A stretch of DNA of 64,000 nucleotides from contig NZ_JAULSC010000007.1 in the NCBI RefSeq assembly GCF_030518195.1, positions 110,904 through 174,903 of the forward strand, read 5' to 3'. Positions 49,134 through 58,566 of this stretch are shown one piece after another; the first letter of the stretch is position 1, and each line of letters begins with the position of its first letter. A program made the translations under genes and the position numbers. The notes under the pieces were generated by a model. The model was given only the letters and a program-made list of their open reading frames with translations, ran no database searches and had not been told where the DNA came from. This DNA is from Nocardioides cremeus (GTDB lineage Bacteria; Actinomycetota; Actinomycetes; Propionibacteriales; Nocardioidaceae).

Positions 49134-49768
49134 GGCGCCACCCCCATCTCGTCCATCGCGGCGCGCAGCGCCTTGAGCCCGTAGAAGACGCGGCTGCGCA
49201 GCGTCCCCACCGGCACCCCCAGCTCGGCGGCGACCTCGTCGTAGGGCCGTTCGCGCAGGTGGGTCTGCACGATCGCGACCCGGTGGTGCTCGCTGATGCG
49301 GCTCAGCGCCTCCTCCACCACCCACTGTCCCACCAGCCGCTCGGAGGGGTCGCCCTCGGTGCCGCCGGCGTCGTGGACCGCGGCCTGCACCGCCTCGTCG
49401 CCCGCGAGGGCCGACTGCCAGGGCCGCACCCGGGCGGCGCGCGCGTGGTCGATCACGACGTTGCGCGCGATCCCGAAGAGCCACACCCGCAGCGACGCGA
49501 GCGCGGGGTCGTAGCGCTCGGCGTGCCGCCAGGCCTTGAGGAAGGTCTCCTGGGTGACGTCCTCGGCAGCGCCGCGGTCACCGAGCGAGCGCAGCACGAA
49601 GCGGTAGATCTCCGGCCCGTGGCGCAGGTAGGCGGCGTGCACGGCGTCCTCGTCGTGCAGCCCTGCGCCGTCGCCGCCGGGCCGGGCCGCACTCCGCCCA
49701 CCTCGACCCGTCCGCGCGCCCCGCGCCGTCCTCCGAGCACCAGCCCACCCCTCGACCTGCGTCCCCAT
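49130..49768 (-). CDS. ECF RNA polymerase sigma factor
   Basis: A sigma-70 family ECF factor (212 residues from ATG 49768). Region 2 is YRFVLRSLGDRGAAEDVTQETFLKAWR and VWLFGIARNVVIDHAR; region 4 is SRISEHHRVAIVQTHLRERPYDEVAAELGVPVGTLRSRV and FYGLKALRAAM (each given in part). It resembles the SigK/SigL type that works with RskA-like anti-sigma factors. The N-terminal start is uncertain: the frame stays open to 49840, and the region before EDAVHAAYLRHGP is Arg/Gly-rich. It is divergent from the beta-helix gene. Confidence 0.85.
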   Translation of the reverse strand: MGTQVEGWAGARRTARGARTGRGGRSAARPGGDGAGLHDEDAVHAAYLRHGPEIYRFVLRSLGDRGAAEDVTQETFLKAWRHAERYDPALASLRVWLFGIARNVVIDHARAARVRPWQSALAGDEAVQAAVHDAGGTEGDPSERLVGQWVVEEALSRISEHHRVAIVQTHLRERPYDEVAAELGVPVGTLRSRVFYGLKALRAAMDEMGVAP

Positions 49769-49888
49769 GTGGATGTCGCCGCCCTCTCCAGGACCCGTCG
49801 CGCCCATCCCTGTCGATGTGTACGGCGGCGGCCTGCTCACCGTTCATTCGGAACCCGGCCCGCCAGGGATGGTCGCGAGCCGACTCGA

Positions 49889-49932
49889 CGCGAAGTTCGG
49901 GCCGGGTCGGCGCGAAGTTCGGGCCGGGTCGG
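49889..49932. repeat. two 22-nt repeat units (same family as at 11.5 kb)
   Basis: Two consecutive units CGCGAAGTTCGGGCCGGGTC plus GG at 49889-49910 and 49911-49932, identical to each other. They lie between the divergent sigma-factor and beta-helix genes, so they may be in a promoter or leader region here. Confidence 0.8.
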
Positions 49933-50055
49933 GAATTCCGCGGGACGGCTGAACGCGGGGCGCCCGAGCGGCGTACCCACCCCTGACACACCACCGCGTC
50001 CCGTCGGGGCGCGCTCGCGCGACCGCCCGGTCGCACCCCAGGAGAAGGGCACGAC

Positions 50056-52218
50056 ATGACGACACCCAGGACCCGAGGCGCGCGGCTGCTCAGCGGCGCC
50101 GCAGCCGGGGCGCTCGCGCTGGCAGCGGTCGCGGCCGCCCCCAGCATCTCGCAGGCGGCCGAGCGGCCGTCCGAGCAGCGCAGCTCGAAGGCCAACAACG
50201 AGGCCGGGCTGCGCGCGGCCGTGGCCAAGGCCAACCGCAAGGGCGGCCTCGACCGCGTCAAGCTGCGCGACGACGTCCGCTTCAGCGGTCGCCTCGGCGG
50301 GGCCATCGAGGTCACCGACGACCTGGTGCTCAACGCCCGCGGCTACACGATCGACGCCGCCGGCGTCGACCGCGTCTTCACCGTGGCCGACGGCGCTCGC
50401 CTCGTGGTCAAGAACGCCCGGCTGCGCCGCGGCGCACCCGCCGCCGGCGAGAGCGGCGGAGCGATCCTGGTCAACGGCGAGCTCGTCGTGCGCAACACCT
50501 CGATGCTGGCCAACCAGGTCACCGGCACCGGCGCCTCGGGCGGCGCGGTCTTCAACGACGGCGGCAAGGTGCTCATCTCCGACTCGCGCCTGGCGCGCAA
50601 CACCGCGACCCGCGCCGGTGGCGCGATCGAGGCCAACGAGGGGCTGACCCAGCTCATCGGCACCCGGCTGGTCAAGAACTCCACGGGCGACGAGCCCGGC
50701 AACGGCGGCGGCCTGCACCTGACCGGCGCCGGCGCCGTCGAGATCACCAGCAGCTGGATCGGCGGCAACTCCGCCGGCGCCGAGGGCGGCGGGCTGTGGA
50801 ACTCCGCCGACGGCACCTTCATCGTCGAGCGCACCCGCGTCGAGGGCAACACCGCCGGCGGCGCCGACGCCGACCAGGGCGGTGGCGGCATCTACAACGA
50901 CGGCGGCTTCCTGCAGGTCACCGGCTCGCGCGTGAGCGACAACATCGCCTCCGGCGCGGCCGGCTCGGGCGGCGGCATCCTCAACAACCTCGGCACCCTC
51001 GAGGTCGTCGAGACCACGGTGGCCGACAACGAGGCCCCGCGCGCCGGCGGCGGCATCGAGGCCGTCGGTGGCGACACGACCGTGCGCCGCTCCTCGCTCG
51101 AGGACAACACCGCGGGCGCGGCTCCCGGCAACGGCGGCGGCCTGCACCTGACCGGCACCGGCACCGTCGACGTCGTCGGCTCGACGGTGCGCGGCAACCT
51201 CGCCCTCGCGGAGGGCGGCGGGCTCTGGAACAGCGCCGGCGGCGTCTTCACCGTGCGCGGCTCCGAGGTCACCGACAACGTCGCCGCGGGCGCGGCCGCC
51301 GACCAGGGCGGTGGCGGGCTCTACAACGAGATGGGCGACCTGACCGTGCGCGGCACCACCGTCACCGGCAACTCCGCGCCCGGCGCGGCCGGTTCCGGCG
51401 GCGGCGTCTTCAACAACCAGGGCACCCTGAGCGTCGTGCAGAGCGACGTCACGGGCAACGACGCCCAGCGCGCCGGCGGCGCGATCGAGGCCAACGTCGG
51501 CACCACGCGGGTGCTGCGCTCCTCGCTCAACGACAACACCGCGGGCGCGGCGCCCGGCAACGGCGGCGCGGTGCACCTGACCGGCGCCGGCAGCGTCGAC
51601 GTCACCGGCACCGAGGTCAGCGGCAACACCGCCTCGGCCGAGGGCGGCGGGCTGTGGAACAGCGCGTCGGGCACCTTCACCGTCACCGGCTCCGACATCG
51701 TCGGCAACACCGCCGGCGGCAACGACGCCGACCAGGGCGGTGGCGGCCTCTACAACGACGGCGGCACCCTGACCCTGCGCGACTCCACCGTCGACGACAA
51801 CACCGCCACCGGCACCGCCGGCTCCGGCGGCGGCCTGCTCAACAAGGGCGTCCTCGAGGTCACCGGCACCAGCTTCGACGCCAACACCTCGGTGCGCGCC
51901 GGCGGAGCGATCGAGACCACCGACAACACGACCGTGGCCCTGCGCGACGTCGTGATGACCGGCAACGACACCGGCGCCTCGCCGGGCAACGGCGGCGGCC
52001 TGCACATCACCGCAGCCGGTGTGGTGACCTACGACGGCGGCCGGGTCACCGGCAACAACGCCGACAACGAGGGCGGCGGGCTGTGGAACAGCAGCACCGG
52101 AGTCCTGACCGTCACCGACGTCGTGATCACCGGCAACACCGCGCCGACCAGCCCGAACAACCACAACGACGGCGGCGTCTTCACGATCGACGGCACCCCG
52201 GTGCCGCCGACCCCGTGA
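50056..52218 (+). CDS. secreted right-handed beta-helix protein with 143-residue super-repeats
   Basis: A 720-residue exported protein with a signal peptide ([25 protein letters not shown]). After residue about 100 it consists of Gly/Asn/Asp-rich coils of polymorphic-outer-membrane/pectate-lyase type. Each coil has a turn such as [25 protein letters not shown] or GSGGGVFNN. Five or six coils form a super-repeat of exactly 143 residues (429 nt); the anchor AAC GGC GGC before GLHLTG begins at 50701, 51130, 51559 and 51988. No cell-wall anchor or catalytic site is seen. Probably a surface or secreted adhesin-like protein. AGGAGAAGG precedes the ATG. Confidence 0.85.
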   Translation: MTTPRTRGARLLSGAAAGALALAAVAAAPSISQAAERPSEQRSSKANNEAGLRAAVAKANRKGGLDRVKLRDDVRFSGRLGGAIEVTDDLVLNARGYTIDAAGVDRVFTVADGARLVVKNARLRRGAPAAGESGGAILVNGELVVRNTSMLANQVTGTGASGGAVFNDGGKVLISDSRLARNTATRAGGAIEANEGLTQLIGTRLVKNSTGDEPGNGGGLHLTGAGAVEITSSWIGGNSAGAEGGGLWNSADGTFIVERTRVEGNTAGGADADQGGGGIYNDGGFLQVTGSRVSDNIASGAAGSGGGILNNLGTLEVVETTVADNEAPRAGGGIEAVGGDTTVRRSSLEDNTAGAAPGNGGGLHLTGTGTVDVVGSTVRGNLALAEGGGLWNSAGGVFTVRGSEVTDNVAAGAAADQGGGGLYNEMGDLTVRGTTVTGNSAPGAAGSGGGVFNNQGTLSVVQSDVTGNDAQRAGGAIEANVGTTRVLRSSLNDNTAGAAPGNGGAVHLTGAGSVDVTGTEVSGNTASAEGGGLWNSASGTFTVTGSDIVGNTAGGNDADQGGGGLYNDGGTLTLRDSTVDDNTATGTAGSGGGLLNKGVLEVTGTSFDANTSVRAGGAIETTDNTTVALRDVVMTGNDTGASPGNGGGLHITAAGVVTYDGGRVTGNNADNEGGGLWNSSTGVLTVTDVVITGNTAPTSPNNHNDGGVFTIDGTPVPPTP

Positions 52219-52255
52219 TCCACCCGCGCTGAGCGCCGCAGGCGCCCACGCACAC

Positions 52256-52298
52256 CCACCGGTCCGTCCGGGGCTCCTCGCCCCGGGCGGGCCGGTGG
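52256..52298. terminator. terminator after the beta-helix gene
   Basis: CCACCGGTCCGTCCGGGG pairs with CCCCGGGCGGGCCGGTGG (18 bp with two G-T pairs, 7-nt loop). It lies between convergent genes. Confidence 0.82.
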
Positions 52299-52309
52299 CA
52301 CGTTCGGGG

Positions 52310-53011
52310 CTACTTCAGCTCGGCGGTGAGCACGTCGCCGGCCAGCTCGGCCAGCGATGGGGCCCGCAGGTCGGGCGCGCGCATGTGCGCCGGGTAGGCG
52401 TCGTGACCGCTGCGGTCGATCCAGCCGGTGCGCAGCCCGGCGCGCGCCGCCCCGTCGATGTCCCACGGGTGCACCGCCACCAGCATCGCCTCGTGCGCCT
52501 CGACACCGCACTCCTCCAGCGCGTGCGCGTACGCCGCAGCCGCGGGCTTCCACGCGGGCGCGTCCTCGACCGAGAGCACCAGGTCGACGTGGTCGCGCAG
52601 GCCGGCGCGGTCCAGCAGCCCCTCGGCGACTCCCGCCGAGCCGTTGCTCAGCGTCACCACCCGCAGCCCGGCGGCGCGCAGCGCCCGGATGCCGGGGCCC
52701 ACGTCGCGGTGCACGGTGAGGGTGCCGAAGCGGCCCATCACGTGCTCGACCGCGCCCTCGGCGTCGTCGGCGCCGGCGCCCTGCTCGAGCAGCCTGGCCC
52801 GCAGCAGCCCGGCCGCCACCTCCGCGAAGGGGGTCGAGGCGCCGGCGAGCCCGAGGCCGAAGCCGTCGCGCAGCACGCCGGCGAACCACGCCTGCCGCTC
52901 GTGGGCGGCCAGTCCCACCTCGGTGAAGGCCTCGTCGAGGGGCGAGAGGTCCGAGAGCGTCTCGTTGACGTCGAGGACCACCACGCGGGGGGCACCTGTC
53001 TGATCGTCCAT
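52310..53011 (-). CDS. HAD-superfamily hydrolase, haloacid dehalogenase type II-like
   Basis: A 233-residue HAD protein. Motif I is [12 protein letters not shown] with the nucleophile Asp, motif [14 protein letters not shown], motif III Lys in [18 protein letters not shown] and motif [17 protein letters not shown]. The pattern DVNETL with the helical cap fits the haloacid-dehalogenase type II subgroup. Actual substrate (2-haloacid or phosphate ester) is unknown. TAGGCT 6 nt before the ATG indicates a leaderless mRNA. It is divergent from the protein kinase gene. Confidence 0.85.
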   Translation of the reverse strand: MDDQTGAPRVVVLDVNETLSDLSPLDEAFTEVGLAAHERQAWFAGVLRDGFGLGLAGASTPFAEVAAGLLRARLLEQGAGADDAEGAVEHVMGRFGTLTVHRDVGPGIRALRAAGLRVVTLSNGSAGVAEGLLDRAGLRDHVDLVLSVEDAPAWKPAAAAYAHALEECGVEAHEAMLVAVHPWDIDGAARAGLRTGWIDRSGHDAYPAHMRAPDLRAPSLAELAGDVLTAELK

Positions 53012-53017
53012 CCGGCG

Positions 53018-53023
53018 AGCCTA
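53018..53023 (-). promoter_or_regulatory. -10 box of the HAD gene, leaderless type
   Basis: TAGGCT on the minus strand ends 6 nt before the ATG at 53011. Confidence 0.45.
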
Positions 53024-53085
53024 ACGACGCCCTGGTCCCGCCCCACCACCCCGAAGGGGCGCCCGGATGGTGCCAGACTGCGCAG

Positions 53086-54279
53086 GTGGTCTCCCCCCTC
53101 CTCAACGACAGGTACGAGCTCGGCCCGCTGCTGGGCTCGGGCGGGATGGCCGACGTGCACCGCGCCACCGACCGGCTCCTGGACCGCCAGGTGGCGGTCA
53201 AGGTGCTGCGCGACGTGGCCGGCGACCCGGCCGACCGCGACCGCTTCACCGCCGAGGCGCGCACCCTGGCCAACCTGTCCCACCGCGGCCTGGTCACCGT
53301 CCTCGACGCGGGCATCGACGAGCAGCACCCGTTCCTGGTGATGGAGCTGGTCGAGGGCCGCTCGCTGTCGGACGCGCTCGCCGAGGGCCCGCTGGGCGCG
53401 GAGGAGACCGCGCGGGTGGGCGCCGAGCTGGCGGCCACCCTGGCCCACACCCACGACCGGGGCGTGGTGCACCGCGACCTCAAGCCCGCCAACGTCCTGC
53501 TCGGCGACGACCGGCGCGTCAAGCTCGCCGACTTCGGCATCGCCCGGCTGATCGGCGACACCGTGCGCCACACCCGCACCGGCACCGCGGTCGGCACCGC
53601 GGCCTACCTCTCCCCCGAGCAGGTCCGCGGCGAGGACGTCAGCACCGCCGTCGACGTCTACTCGCTGGGCCTGGTGCTGCTGGAGGCGCTGACCGGCGAG
53701 CGCGCCTTCCCCGGCAGCCCCACCGAGTCGGCGCTGGCCCGGCTGAACCGCGACCCCGAGGTGCCCAGCACCCTCGACGACCGCTGGCGACGGCTGCTGC
53801 TCGCGATGACGGCAGCCGACCCGGCCCAGCGCCCCACCGCCCCCGAGGTCGCCGCGTCGCTGCAGGACCTGCGTGCGCCCCGTGGGGCCGACCCGACCGC
53901 GGTGATGACCGCCCCGGTGGCGGTCACCTCCCGGGTGCCCGTAGCGCAGCCCGAGGAGCCGGCCCCCGAGCGGGAGGAGCCCGAGCGGGAGCAGCCGGAG
54001 CAGGACCAGGAGCAGCCCGAGCAGCGGCGTGCGCCCCGGGTGCCGGGCGAGACCTTCCCCGACCGGGCGGGCGCGGCGATCGCGCACGCGCCGGGCCGGC
54101 TGTGGGCCCGGCTGCGCGAGACCCCCGCCCACCAGCGCGGCGTGGCCGGCGCGGTGGCGGCGGTCCTCCTGCTGGTGCTCGTCGCGGGGCTGGCCTCCGG
54201 GGGCGACGACGCGTCCGGCGAGCAGCCCCCGGGCCAGCGGGGCCAGAGCCAGCAGCAGGACGAGCAGAGCCGGCGCTGA
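53086..54279 (+). CDS. membrane-anchored serine/threonine protein kinase
   Basis: A 397-residue Hanks-type kinase. The Gly-rich loop is LGSGGMADV, the catalytic Lys is Lys39 in QVAVKVLRD, the HRD motif is HRDLKPAN (His129), DFG is LADFGIARL, and the activation segment ends [11 protein letters not shown]. After the kinase domain (to about residue 265) come an acidic Glu/Pro/Gln-rich linker, one transmembrane helix ([18 protein letters not shown]) and a short hydrophilic tail. No PASTA or other sensor domain lies outside, unlike PknB. GTG start. It overlaps the next gene by one base. Confidence 0.9.
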   Translation: MVSPLLNDRYELGPLLGSGGMADVHRATDRLLDRQVAVKVLRDVAGDPADRDRFTAEARTLANLSHRGLVTVLDAGIDEQHPFLVMELVEGRSLSDALAEGPLGAEETARVGAELAATLAHTHDRGVVHRDLKPANVLLGDDRRVKLADFGIARLIGDTVRHTRTGTAVGTAAYLSPEQVRGEDVSTAVDVYSLGLVLLEALTGERAFPGSPTESALARLNRDPEVPSTLDDRWRRLLLAMTAADPAQRPTAPEVAASLQDLRAPRGADPTAVMTAPVAVTSRVPVAQPEEPAPEREEPEREQPEQDQEQPEQRRAPRVPGETFPDRAGAAIAHAPGRLWARLRETPAHQRGVAGAVAAVLLLVLVAGLASGGDDASGEQPPGQRGQSQQQDEQSRR

Positions 54280-54716
54280 TGAGCGCGCCCGACGACCCGC
54301 TGCACCACGCGGTCGACGTGGCCAGCGACGCGGCCCGCGCCTTCGAGGTCTTCACCGACCTGGGCGCGTGGTGGGACCCCGCCTCCACGCCCGCACCGGA
54401 GACCTTCGGCGGCATCGAGGTCACGCCCCGCGCCGGCGGCGAGGTCGTGCTGCTGCTCGACGGGGCACCCTGGCCGCTGGGCCGGGTCACGGCGTGGGAG
54501 CCGGGCGCCCGCTACGCCCAGACCTACCTGCCCCACTGGTGGGGTCCCGAGGGCGTGCAGCCCACCTGGCTCGACGTCACCTTCACCGACGAGGGCGGCG
54601 TGTGCCTGGTGCAGCTGAGCCACGGCGGCTGGGACGCCACCAACCTGGCGCTGCGCCAGCGCTGCACCGACTGGCCCGACCTGCTGGGCCGCTTCGCGCG
54701 CGCCTGCGCGGGGTGA
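54279..54716 (+). CDS. SRPBCC (START-like) domain protein
   Basis: A 145-residue protein of the AHSA1/SRPBCC fold: VDVASDAARAFEVFTDLGAWWD at the start, FGGIEVTPRAGGEVVL, WPLGRVTAWEPGARYAQTYL and VTFTDEGGVCLVQLSHGGWD. Such small domains bind hydrophobic ligands; the function is not defined. The ATG shares its A with the kinase stop (TGATG), so it is translationally coupled to the kinase. Whether it is a kinase substrate is unknown. Confidence 0.75.
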   Translation: MSAPDDPLHHAVDVASDAARAFEVFTDLGAWWDPASTPAPETFGGIEVTPRAGGEVVLLLDGAPWPLGRVTAWEPGARYAQTYLPHWWGPEGVQPTWLDVTFTDEGGVCLVQLSHGGWDATNLALRQRCTDWPDLLGRFARACAG

Positions 54717-54737
54717 GCCGACCTCACGAGCGCGTCG

Positions 54738-54743
54738 TACGGT
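54738..54743 (+). promoter_or_regulatory. -10 box of the thioredoxin gene, leaderless type
   Basis: TACGGT ends 6 nt before the ATG at 54750. The intervening GGAGAC could alternatively be a ribosome site. Confidence 0.4.
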
Positions 54744-54749
54744 GGAGAC

Positions 54750-55121
54750 ATGGCAACCATCGAGCTGACCGAGGCCAACTTCGAGACCCACGTGAAGGAG
54801 GACGACATCCTCCTGGTCGACTTCTGGGCCGACTGGTGCGGGCCCTGCAAGCAGTTCGCGCCGACCTACGAGGCGGCCTCCGAGGCCAACTCCGACATCA
54901 CCTTCGGCTCCATCGACACCGAGGCCCAGCAGCAGCTGGCCGCCGCGGCCGGCATCCAGTCGATCCCGACCCTGATGGCCTTCCGCGAGGGGATCCTGGT
55001 CTTCGCCCAGCCCGGCGCCCTGCCGGCCCCGGCGCTCGACCAGGTCATCCAGGCGGTGCGTGACCTCGACATGGACGAGGTGCGCAAGCAGGTCGAGGCC
55101 CAGGAGACGCCCGAGGGCTGA
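54750..55121 (+). CDS. thioredoxin family protein
   Basis: A 123-residue thioredoxin with the active site WCGPCK (residues about 29-34) and the cis-Pro in SIPTLMAF. LVDFWADWCGPCKQFAPTYE is canonical. The final 20 residues (MDEVRKQVEAQETPEG) form a charged extension beyond the usual ~105-residue domain. It works as a cytoplasmic disulfide reductase or as an alternative thioredoxin (TrxC-like); no thioredoxin reductase is adjacent. Confidence 0.92.
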   Translation: MATIELTEANFETHVKEDDILLVDFWADWCGPCKQFAPTYEAASEANSDITFGSIDTEAQQQLAAAAGIQSIPTLMAFREGILVFAQPGALPAPALDQVIQAVRDLDMDEVRKQVEAQETPEG

Positions 55122-55144
55122 GCACCCGACTCCGGGGACCCGGC

Positions 55145-55438
55145 TCAGGGTCGACCTGAGTCGTTCCTGTCGTTCCTGTCGTCCCCGTCGTCCGCGCTGT
55201 CGCGCGGTTCGGCGGGGACGTCGCCGTACACGCCGGTGGCGCGGCCGTGCTCGACCTTGCGCAGCTGGCGGAAGAGGCTCCAGCCCAGCAGGGCCACGGC
55301 CAGCGCCATCCCGGCGAAGATCGCCAGCGCGCCCCAACCGGCCTTGACGTCCTCGGGCTCGGGGACCTCGTCGGTCAGCCGGACCAGGTCGAGGACCGGC
55401 GCGAGGAGGGTGACGAGCTCGGGCAGCAGCATGCTCAC
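55145..55438 (-). CDS. small membrane protein downstream of mca
   Basis: A 97-residue protein ([21 protein letters not shown] at the start) with one clear transmembrane helix ([20 protein letters not shown]) and a polar Asp/Arg/Asn-rich tail containing RNDRND-type repeats. The GTG at 55438 overlaps the mca stop by 4 nt, so it is coupled to mca. Family not named by me; such short membrane proteins are commonly found after mca in actinobacteria. Function unknown. Confidence 0.6.
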   Translation of the reverse strand: MSMLLPELVTLLAPVLDLVRLTDEVPEPEDVKAGWGALAIFAGMALAVALLGWSLFRQLRKVEHGRATGVYGDVPAEPRDSADDGDDRNDRNDSGRP

Positions 55439-56376
55439 AGCGTGCCACCCACGCCGTCGACGCCCGCGAACAGGTCGTCCTCGGGCGTCGTCGAGGCGAC
55501 GTGGCTCACCACGAGCTCGTAGTCCTCGGTGGGCCACACCTCGACCTGCAGCTCGCGCGGGATCGCGAACCAGTGCCCGTCGGGGTCGATCTGGGTGGCA
55601 TGCGCCAGCAGCGCCTGGTCACGCACGCCGAAGTAGGCGCCGCACTCGACCTTGGTGGTGATCCGGGCGTCCCACTCGGGCTCCGGCTTCCAGCTCTTGA
55701 GCCGCTCCTCCCACGGCGACTCCAGGCCGTGGGCCTGCATCGCGGCGTGCAGCGCCTCCATCCGGGGGCGGTTGAAGGAGTGGTGGTAGTAGAGCTTCAG
55801 CGGCTGCCAGGGCTCGCCCGCGTCGGGGAAGCGCTCGGCGTCGCCGGCCGCCTCGAACGCTGCGACGCCGACCTCGTGGCAGCGCACGTGGTCGGGGTGC
55901 GGGTAGCCCCCGCGCTCGTCGTACGTCGTCAGCACGTGCGGGCGGACCTCGCGGATGATCCGCACCAACGCCTCGGTCGACTCCTCGAGCGGCGCCAGCC
56001 CGAAGCAGCCCTCGGGCAGCGGCGGCTTGGGGTCGCCGTCGGGCCAGCCGGAGTCGACGAAGCCCAGCCAGTGCTGGGTGATGCCGAGGATGTCGCGGGC
56101 CCGCTCCATCTCCTGGCGGCGCACCTCGGTGATGTTGGCCAGGATGTCGGGGCGCTCCATCTTGGGGTTCAGGATCGAGCCCCGCTCCCCACCGGTGCAG
56201 GTCACCACGTGCACCGCGGCGCCCTGGGCGACGTAGCGCGCCGTCGAGGCGGCGCCCTTGCTCGACTCGTCGTCGGGGTGGGCGTGCACGTGCATCAGGC
56301 GCAGGCCCTCGTAGGGACGCGCGCCGTCGTGCTGGGTGGCCGGCTGGGGGCTGCTCGGCTGGGGGTGCTGCGACAT
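55435..56376 (-). CDS. mca: mycothiol S-conjugate amidase
   Basis: A 313-residue zinc amidase of the LmbE/PIG-L fold. The metal site is [12 protein letters not shown] with downstream HPDH in [40 protein letters not shown] is a typical Mca block, and the C-terminal half with [16 protein letters not shown] distinguishes it from MshB. It cleaves mycothiol conjugates of electrophiles and antibiotics to release mercapturic acids. I use ATG 56376; an ATG three codons upstream overlaps the TACGAT -10 box. It is divergent from DUF4307. Confidence 0.92.
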   Translation of the reverse strand: MSQHPQPSSPQPATQHDGARPYEGLRLMHVHAHPDDESSKGAASTARYVAQGAAVHVVTCTGGERGSILNPKMERPDILANITEVRRQEMERARDILGITQHWLGFVDSGWPDGDPKPPLPEGCFGLAPLEESTEALVRIIREVRPHVLTTYDERGGYPHPDHVRCHEVGVAAFEAAGDAERFPDAGEPWQPLKLYYHHSFNRPRMEALHAAMQAHGLESPWEERLKSWKPEPEWDARITTKVECGAYFGVRDQALLAHATQIDPDGHWFAIPRELQVEVWPTEDYELVVSHVASTTPEDDLFAGVDGVGGTL

Positions 56377-56383
56377 GGGTTCC

Positions 56384-56389
56384 ATCGTA
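56384..56389 (-). promoter_or_regulatory. -10 box of mca, leaderless type
   Basis: TACGAT on the minus strand ends 7 nt before the ATG at 56376, the same arrangement as at ispH. Confidence 0.45.
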
Positions 56390-56406
56390 GGTGTCACCAT
56401 GGAGGG

Positions 56407-56808
56407 GTGACCTCGCAGGACCTCCTCGCCGAGCGGTACGGCGCCCCGTCGCCGTGGCGACGCCGCTCGCTGCTCGCCGTGGTCGCCGTCGTGGTCGCGG
56501 TCTCGCTGGGCTGGCTGGCCTGGACGACCCTGGTGCACGCGAGCCCGCCGGTGCGCTCCGACATCGTGGGCTTCGAGGTCGTCGACGACCACACGACCAC
56601 CGCGGTGGTCGACGTGCGGGTCGAGAGCGACGCCACCGACGTGCAGTGCCTGGTGCGTGCCTACGCCACCGACAAGGTGGTCGTGGGCGAGCGGGTCTTC
56701 ACCCCGACGGGCGACGGTCGCACCGAGGTCAGCGTGCGCACCGAGCGTGAGGCCACCGCCGTGGAGAACGTCGGCTGCACCGCCGACGGCCAGCTCCGCC
56801 CCCGCTGA
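56407..56808 (+). CDS. DUF4307 membrane-anchored protein
   Basis: A 133-residue protein with an N-terminal cytoplasmic stretch ([12 protein letters not shown]), one transmembrane helix ([19 protein letters not shown]) and an exterior beta domain ([21 protein letters not shown] and later [20 protein letters not shown]). This is the actinobacterial DUF4307 layout; the family commonly sits next to mca, as here. Function unknown. GTG start at 56407. AGGGG just upstream may be the ribosome site. Confidence 0.82.
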   Translation: MTSQDLLAERYGAPSPWRRRSLLAVVAVVVAVSLGWLAWTTLVHASPPVRSDIVGFEVVDDHTTTAVVDVRVESDATDVQCLVRAYATDKVVVGERVFTPTGDGRTEVSVRTEREATAVENVGCTADGQLRPR

Positions 56809-56868
56809 CCCAGCAAGGGCGACGCACGCAGGAGATCGCGCGCCGCCCTCGCTGATGCCGGTCACCGA

Positions 56869-57594
56869 CTAAGGCATGGACGGCTCGTCGTCGTCCTCGT
56901 CGTCGTCCTCGTCGTCGTCCTCGTCGTCGTCCTCGTCGTCGTCGTCGTCGACGTGGCTGGCGCCCTCGGACAAGTCGTCCTTGACGATCTTGATCTCGTC
57001 CTTGGCCGTGGCCGAGGTGATCAGCCGCAGCATCTCGCGCACCGACTCGATCAGGGCGGCGGCCTGGGCGAGGGCGTCCTGGGTCGCCTGGTCGTTGTCC
57101 GGGTTCGCCTGGGCGGCGGCGATCGCGGCGGCCACCTGCTCGGCCTGCCGCATCAGGTTCACCGCCAGGCGGTAGTTCTCGGCACGGACCGACTTGAGGT
57201 CCTTCGAGACGGACTTGAGGTCGCTCTTCGTGGAGGCTGCCTCGATGCGCTCGGCGTAGGCGCCAAGGGCGGCCTTGTCGGCCTCGACGTTCGCCAGGAG
57301 TGCCTCGCGGTCCTCGGCGCTCAGCTTCGCGACCCGCGACTGCTTGACGGACTTGTCCAGACGCATCTCCATCCGGTCCAGGTCCCGCAGGGCCTTCTGC
57401 TTGGCCTTGGCGACCTTGGCGCTGCCGTGCTTGCCGTTGTCGGCCTTCGGGGGCTTGCCGCTCTTGTGCGAGGCGGAGAGCGAGGTGCCCTCGCTCCTCT
57501 GGGCCGCCACACCGGCGGTGGCGGGGGCGGAGACCGCCAGCACGCTGAGGGCGGTCATTCCTGCGACGGTGAGCCGCACCTGGTTCTTGTTCAT
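56869..57594 (-). CDS. secreted coiled-coil protein with Asp/Glu tail
   Basis: A 241-residue exported protein. The signal peptide (LTVAGMTALSVLAVSAPATA) is followed by a Lys-rich stretch and about 130 residues of helical, charged, coiled-coil-like sequence (ALRDLDRMEMRLDKSVKQSR, SKDLKSVRAENYRLAVNLMR). The last 28 residues are an Asp-rich tail built from (Asp)3-Glu repeats, encoded by an in-frame 12-nt tandem repeat, ending EPSMP. No family recognised. The acidic tail could bind calcium or cationic surfaces (inference). Confidence 0.7.
   Translation of the reverse strand: MNKNQVRLTVAGMTALSVLAVSAPATAGVAAQRSEGTSLSASHKSGKPPKADNGKHGSAKVAKAKQKALRDLDRMEMRLDKSVKQSRVAKLSAEDREALLANVEADKAALGAYAERIEAASTKSDLKSVSKDLKSVRAENYRLAVNLMRQAEQVAAAIAAAQANPDNDQATQDALAQAAALIESVREMLRLITSATAKDEIKIVKDDLSEGASHVDDDDDEDDDEDDDEDDDEDDDEPSMP
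56886..56948. repeat. in-frame 12-nt tandem repeat in the acidic tail
   Basis: About five tandem copies of the plus-strand unit TCGTCGTCGTCC encode repeated (Asp)3-Glu on the minus strand. Being a simple sequence repeat, copy number could change by slippage without frameshift. Confidence 0.8.
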
Positions 57595-58016
57595 GAGACC
57601 TCATTCGTTCCAGCCGGCCCGCTGGCCGGCTACGACCTCGGGTCGGCCACGGCCGGCACGAGGGTGGGGGGACCGCCCAGCGGCGGCTGGGCACATCGTC
57701 GACCGCTGCGAGCCTCCCTGGTGGCGCTCGCCGGGAATCTTGACCTCACCGGCCGTTTTCCACCCGAGCGGCGCGGACGAATAGCCCGTTCGGGGGGTAC
57801 GCCCGCGACGCCTCGACGGTGGACGAGCCTGCGTTTTGACCCAGGGATTGTTAAGGTGGTTGTTCTGACGCTCCCGCCGGGCCCGCCAGGACGAAGGCCC
57901 GCGACCAAGTCGAGCGCTTCTCCGGCGCTCCGACCACGTCAGATCCGCACGAGAACACCCAACGACAACGGGTGCGGACGACCACACCCTGACGCACCCC
58001 CCGTAGGAGCCACGCC
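57595..58016. other. gene-free region upstream of greA and of the Asp-rich protein
   Basis: No coding sequence is supported in these 422 bases. TTGACC (57836-57841) and TAAGGT (57852-57857) are the only promoter-like hexamers toward greA, but their spacing is too short to form one promoter together. The greA leader would be about 150 nt. A short ribosome site GTAGGAG precedes greA. On the other strand GAATGAGGTC precedes the Asp-rich gene. Confidence 0.4.
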
Positions 58017-58526
58017 ATGACGCAGTCGACCGAGCCGGGCAAGATCTGGCTGACCAAGGACGCCTTCGACAAGCTCAACGCCGAGCTCGAGGACCTCAAG
58101 GGCCCGGTGCGTGCGGACGTGATCGAGCGCATCAGCAACGCCCGCGACGAGGGCGACCTGAAGGAGAACGGCGGCTACCACGCCGCCCGCGAGGAGCAGG
58201 GCCGCATCGAGGGCCGCATCCGCCAGCTCGAGGACATGCTGCGCCGCGCCGAGATCGGCGAGACCCCTCCCGACGACGGCGTCGTCGAGCCGGGCATGAA
58301 GATCACCTACAAGTTCGTCGGCGACGACGACGACGAGGCCGAGACCTTCCTGCTCGGGGCCCGCGAGATCGAGGACTCCGTCGAGGACCTCAAGGTCTAC
58401 TCCCCGCAGTCCCCCCTGGGCCAGGCCATCAACGGCGCCAGCCGCGGCGACACGGTCTCCTACGAGGCCCCCAACGGCAAGATGCTCGAGGTCGTCATCC
58501 TCGACGCGGTGCCCTACACCGTCTGA
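58017..58526 (+). CDS. greA: transcription elongation factor GreA
   Basis: A 169-residue GreA. The N-terminal antiparallel coiled coil carries the acidic tip: RISNARDEGDLKENGGYHAA, which enters the RNA polymerase secondary channel and stimulates transcript cleavage in backtracked complexes. The C-terminal FKBP-like domain includes YSPQSPLGQAINGASRGDTV. It is slightly longer than E. coli GreA because of an acidic insert (GDDDDEAET). Convergent with ilvA across two palindromic repeat elements. Confidence 0.95.
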   Translation: MTQSTEPGKIWLTKDAFDKLNAELEDLKGPVRADVIERISNARDEGDLKENGGYHAAREEQGRIEGRIRQLEDMLRRAEIGETPPDDGVVEPGMKITYKFVGDDDDEAETFLLGAREIEDSVEDLKVYSPQSPLGQAINGASRGDTVSYEAPNGKMLEVVILDAVPYTV

Positions 58527-58566
58527 GGCACGCCCCACCTCGCTGGTCGAGCAGCGGTGACACCGC

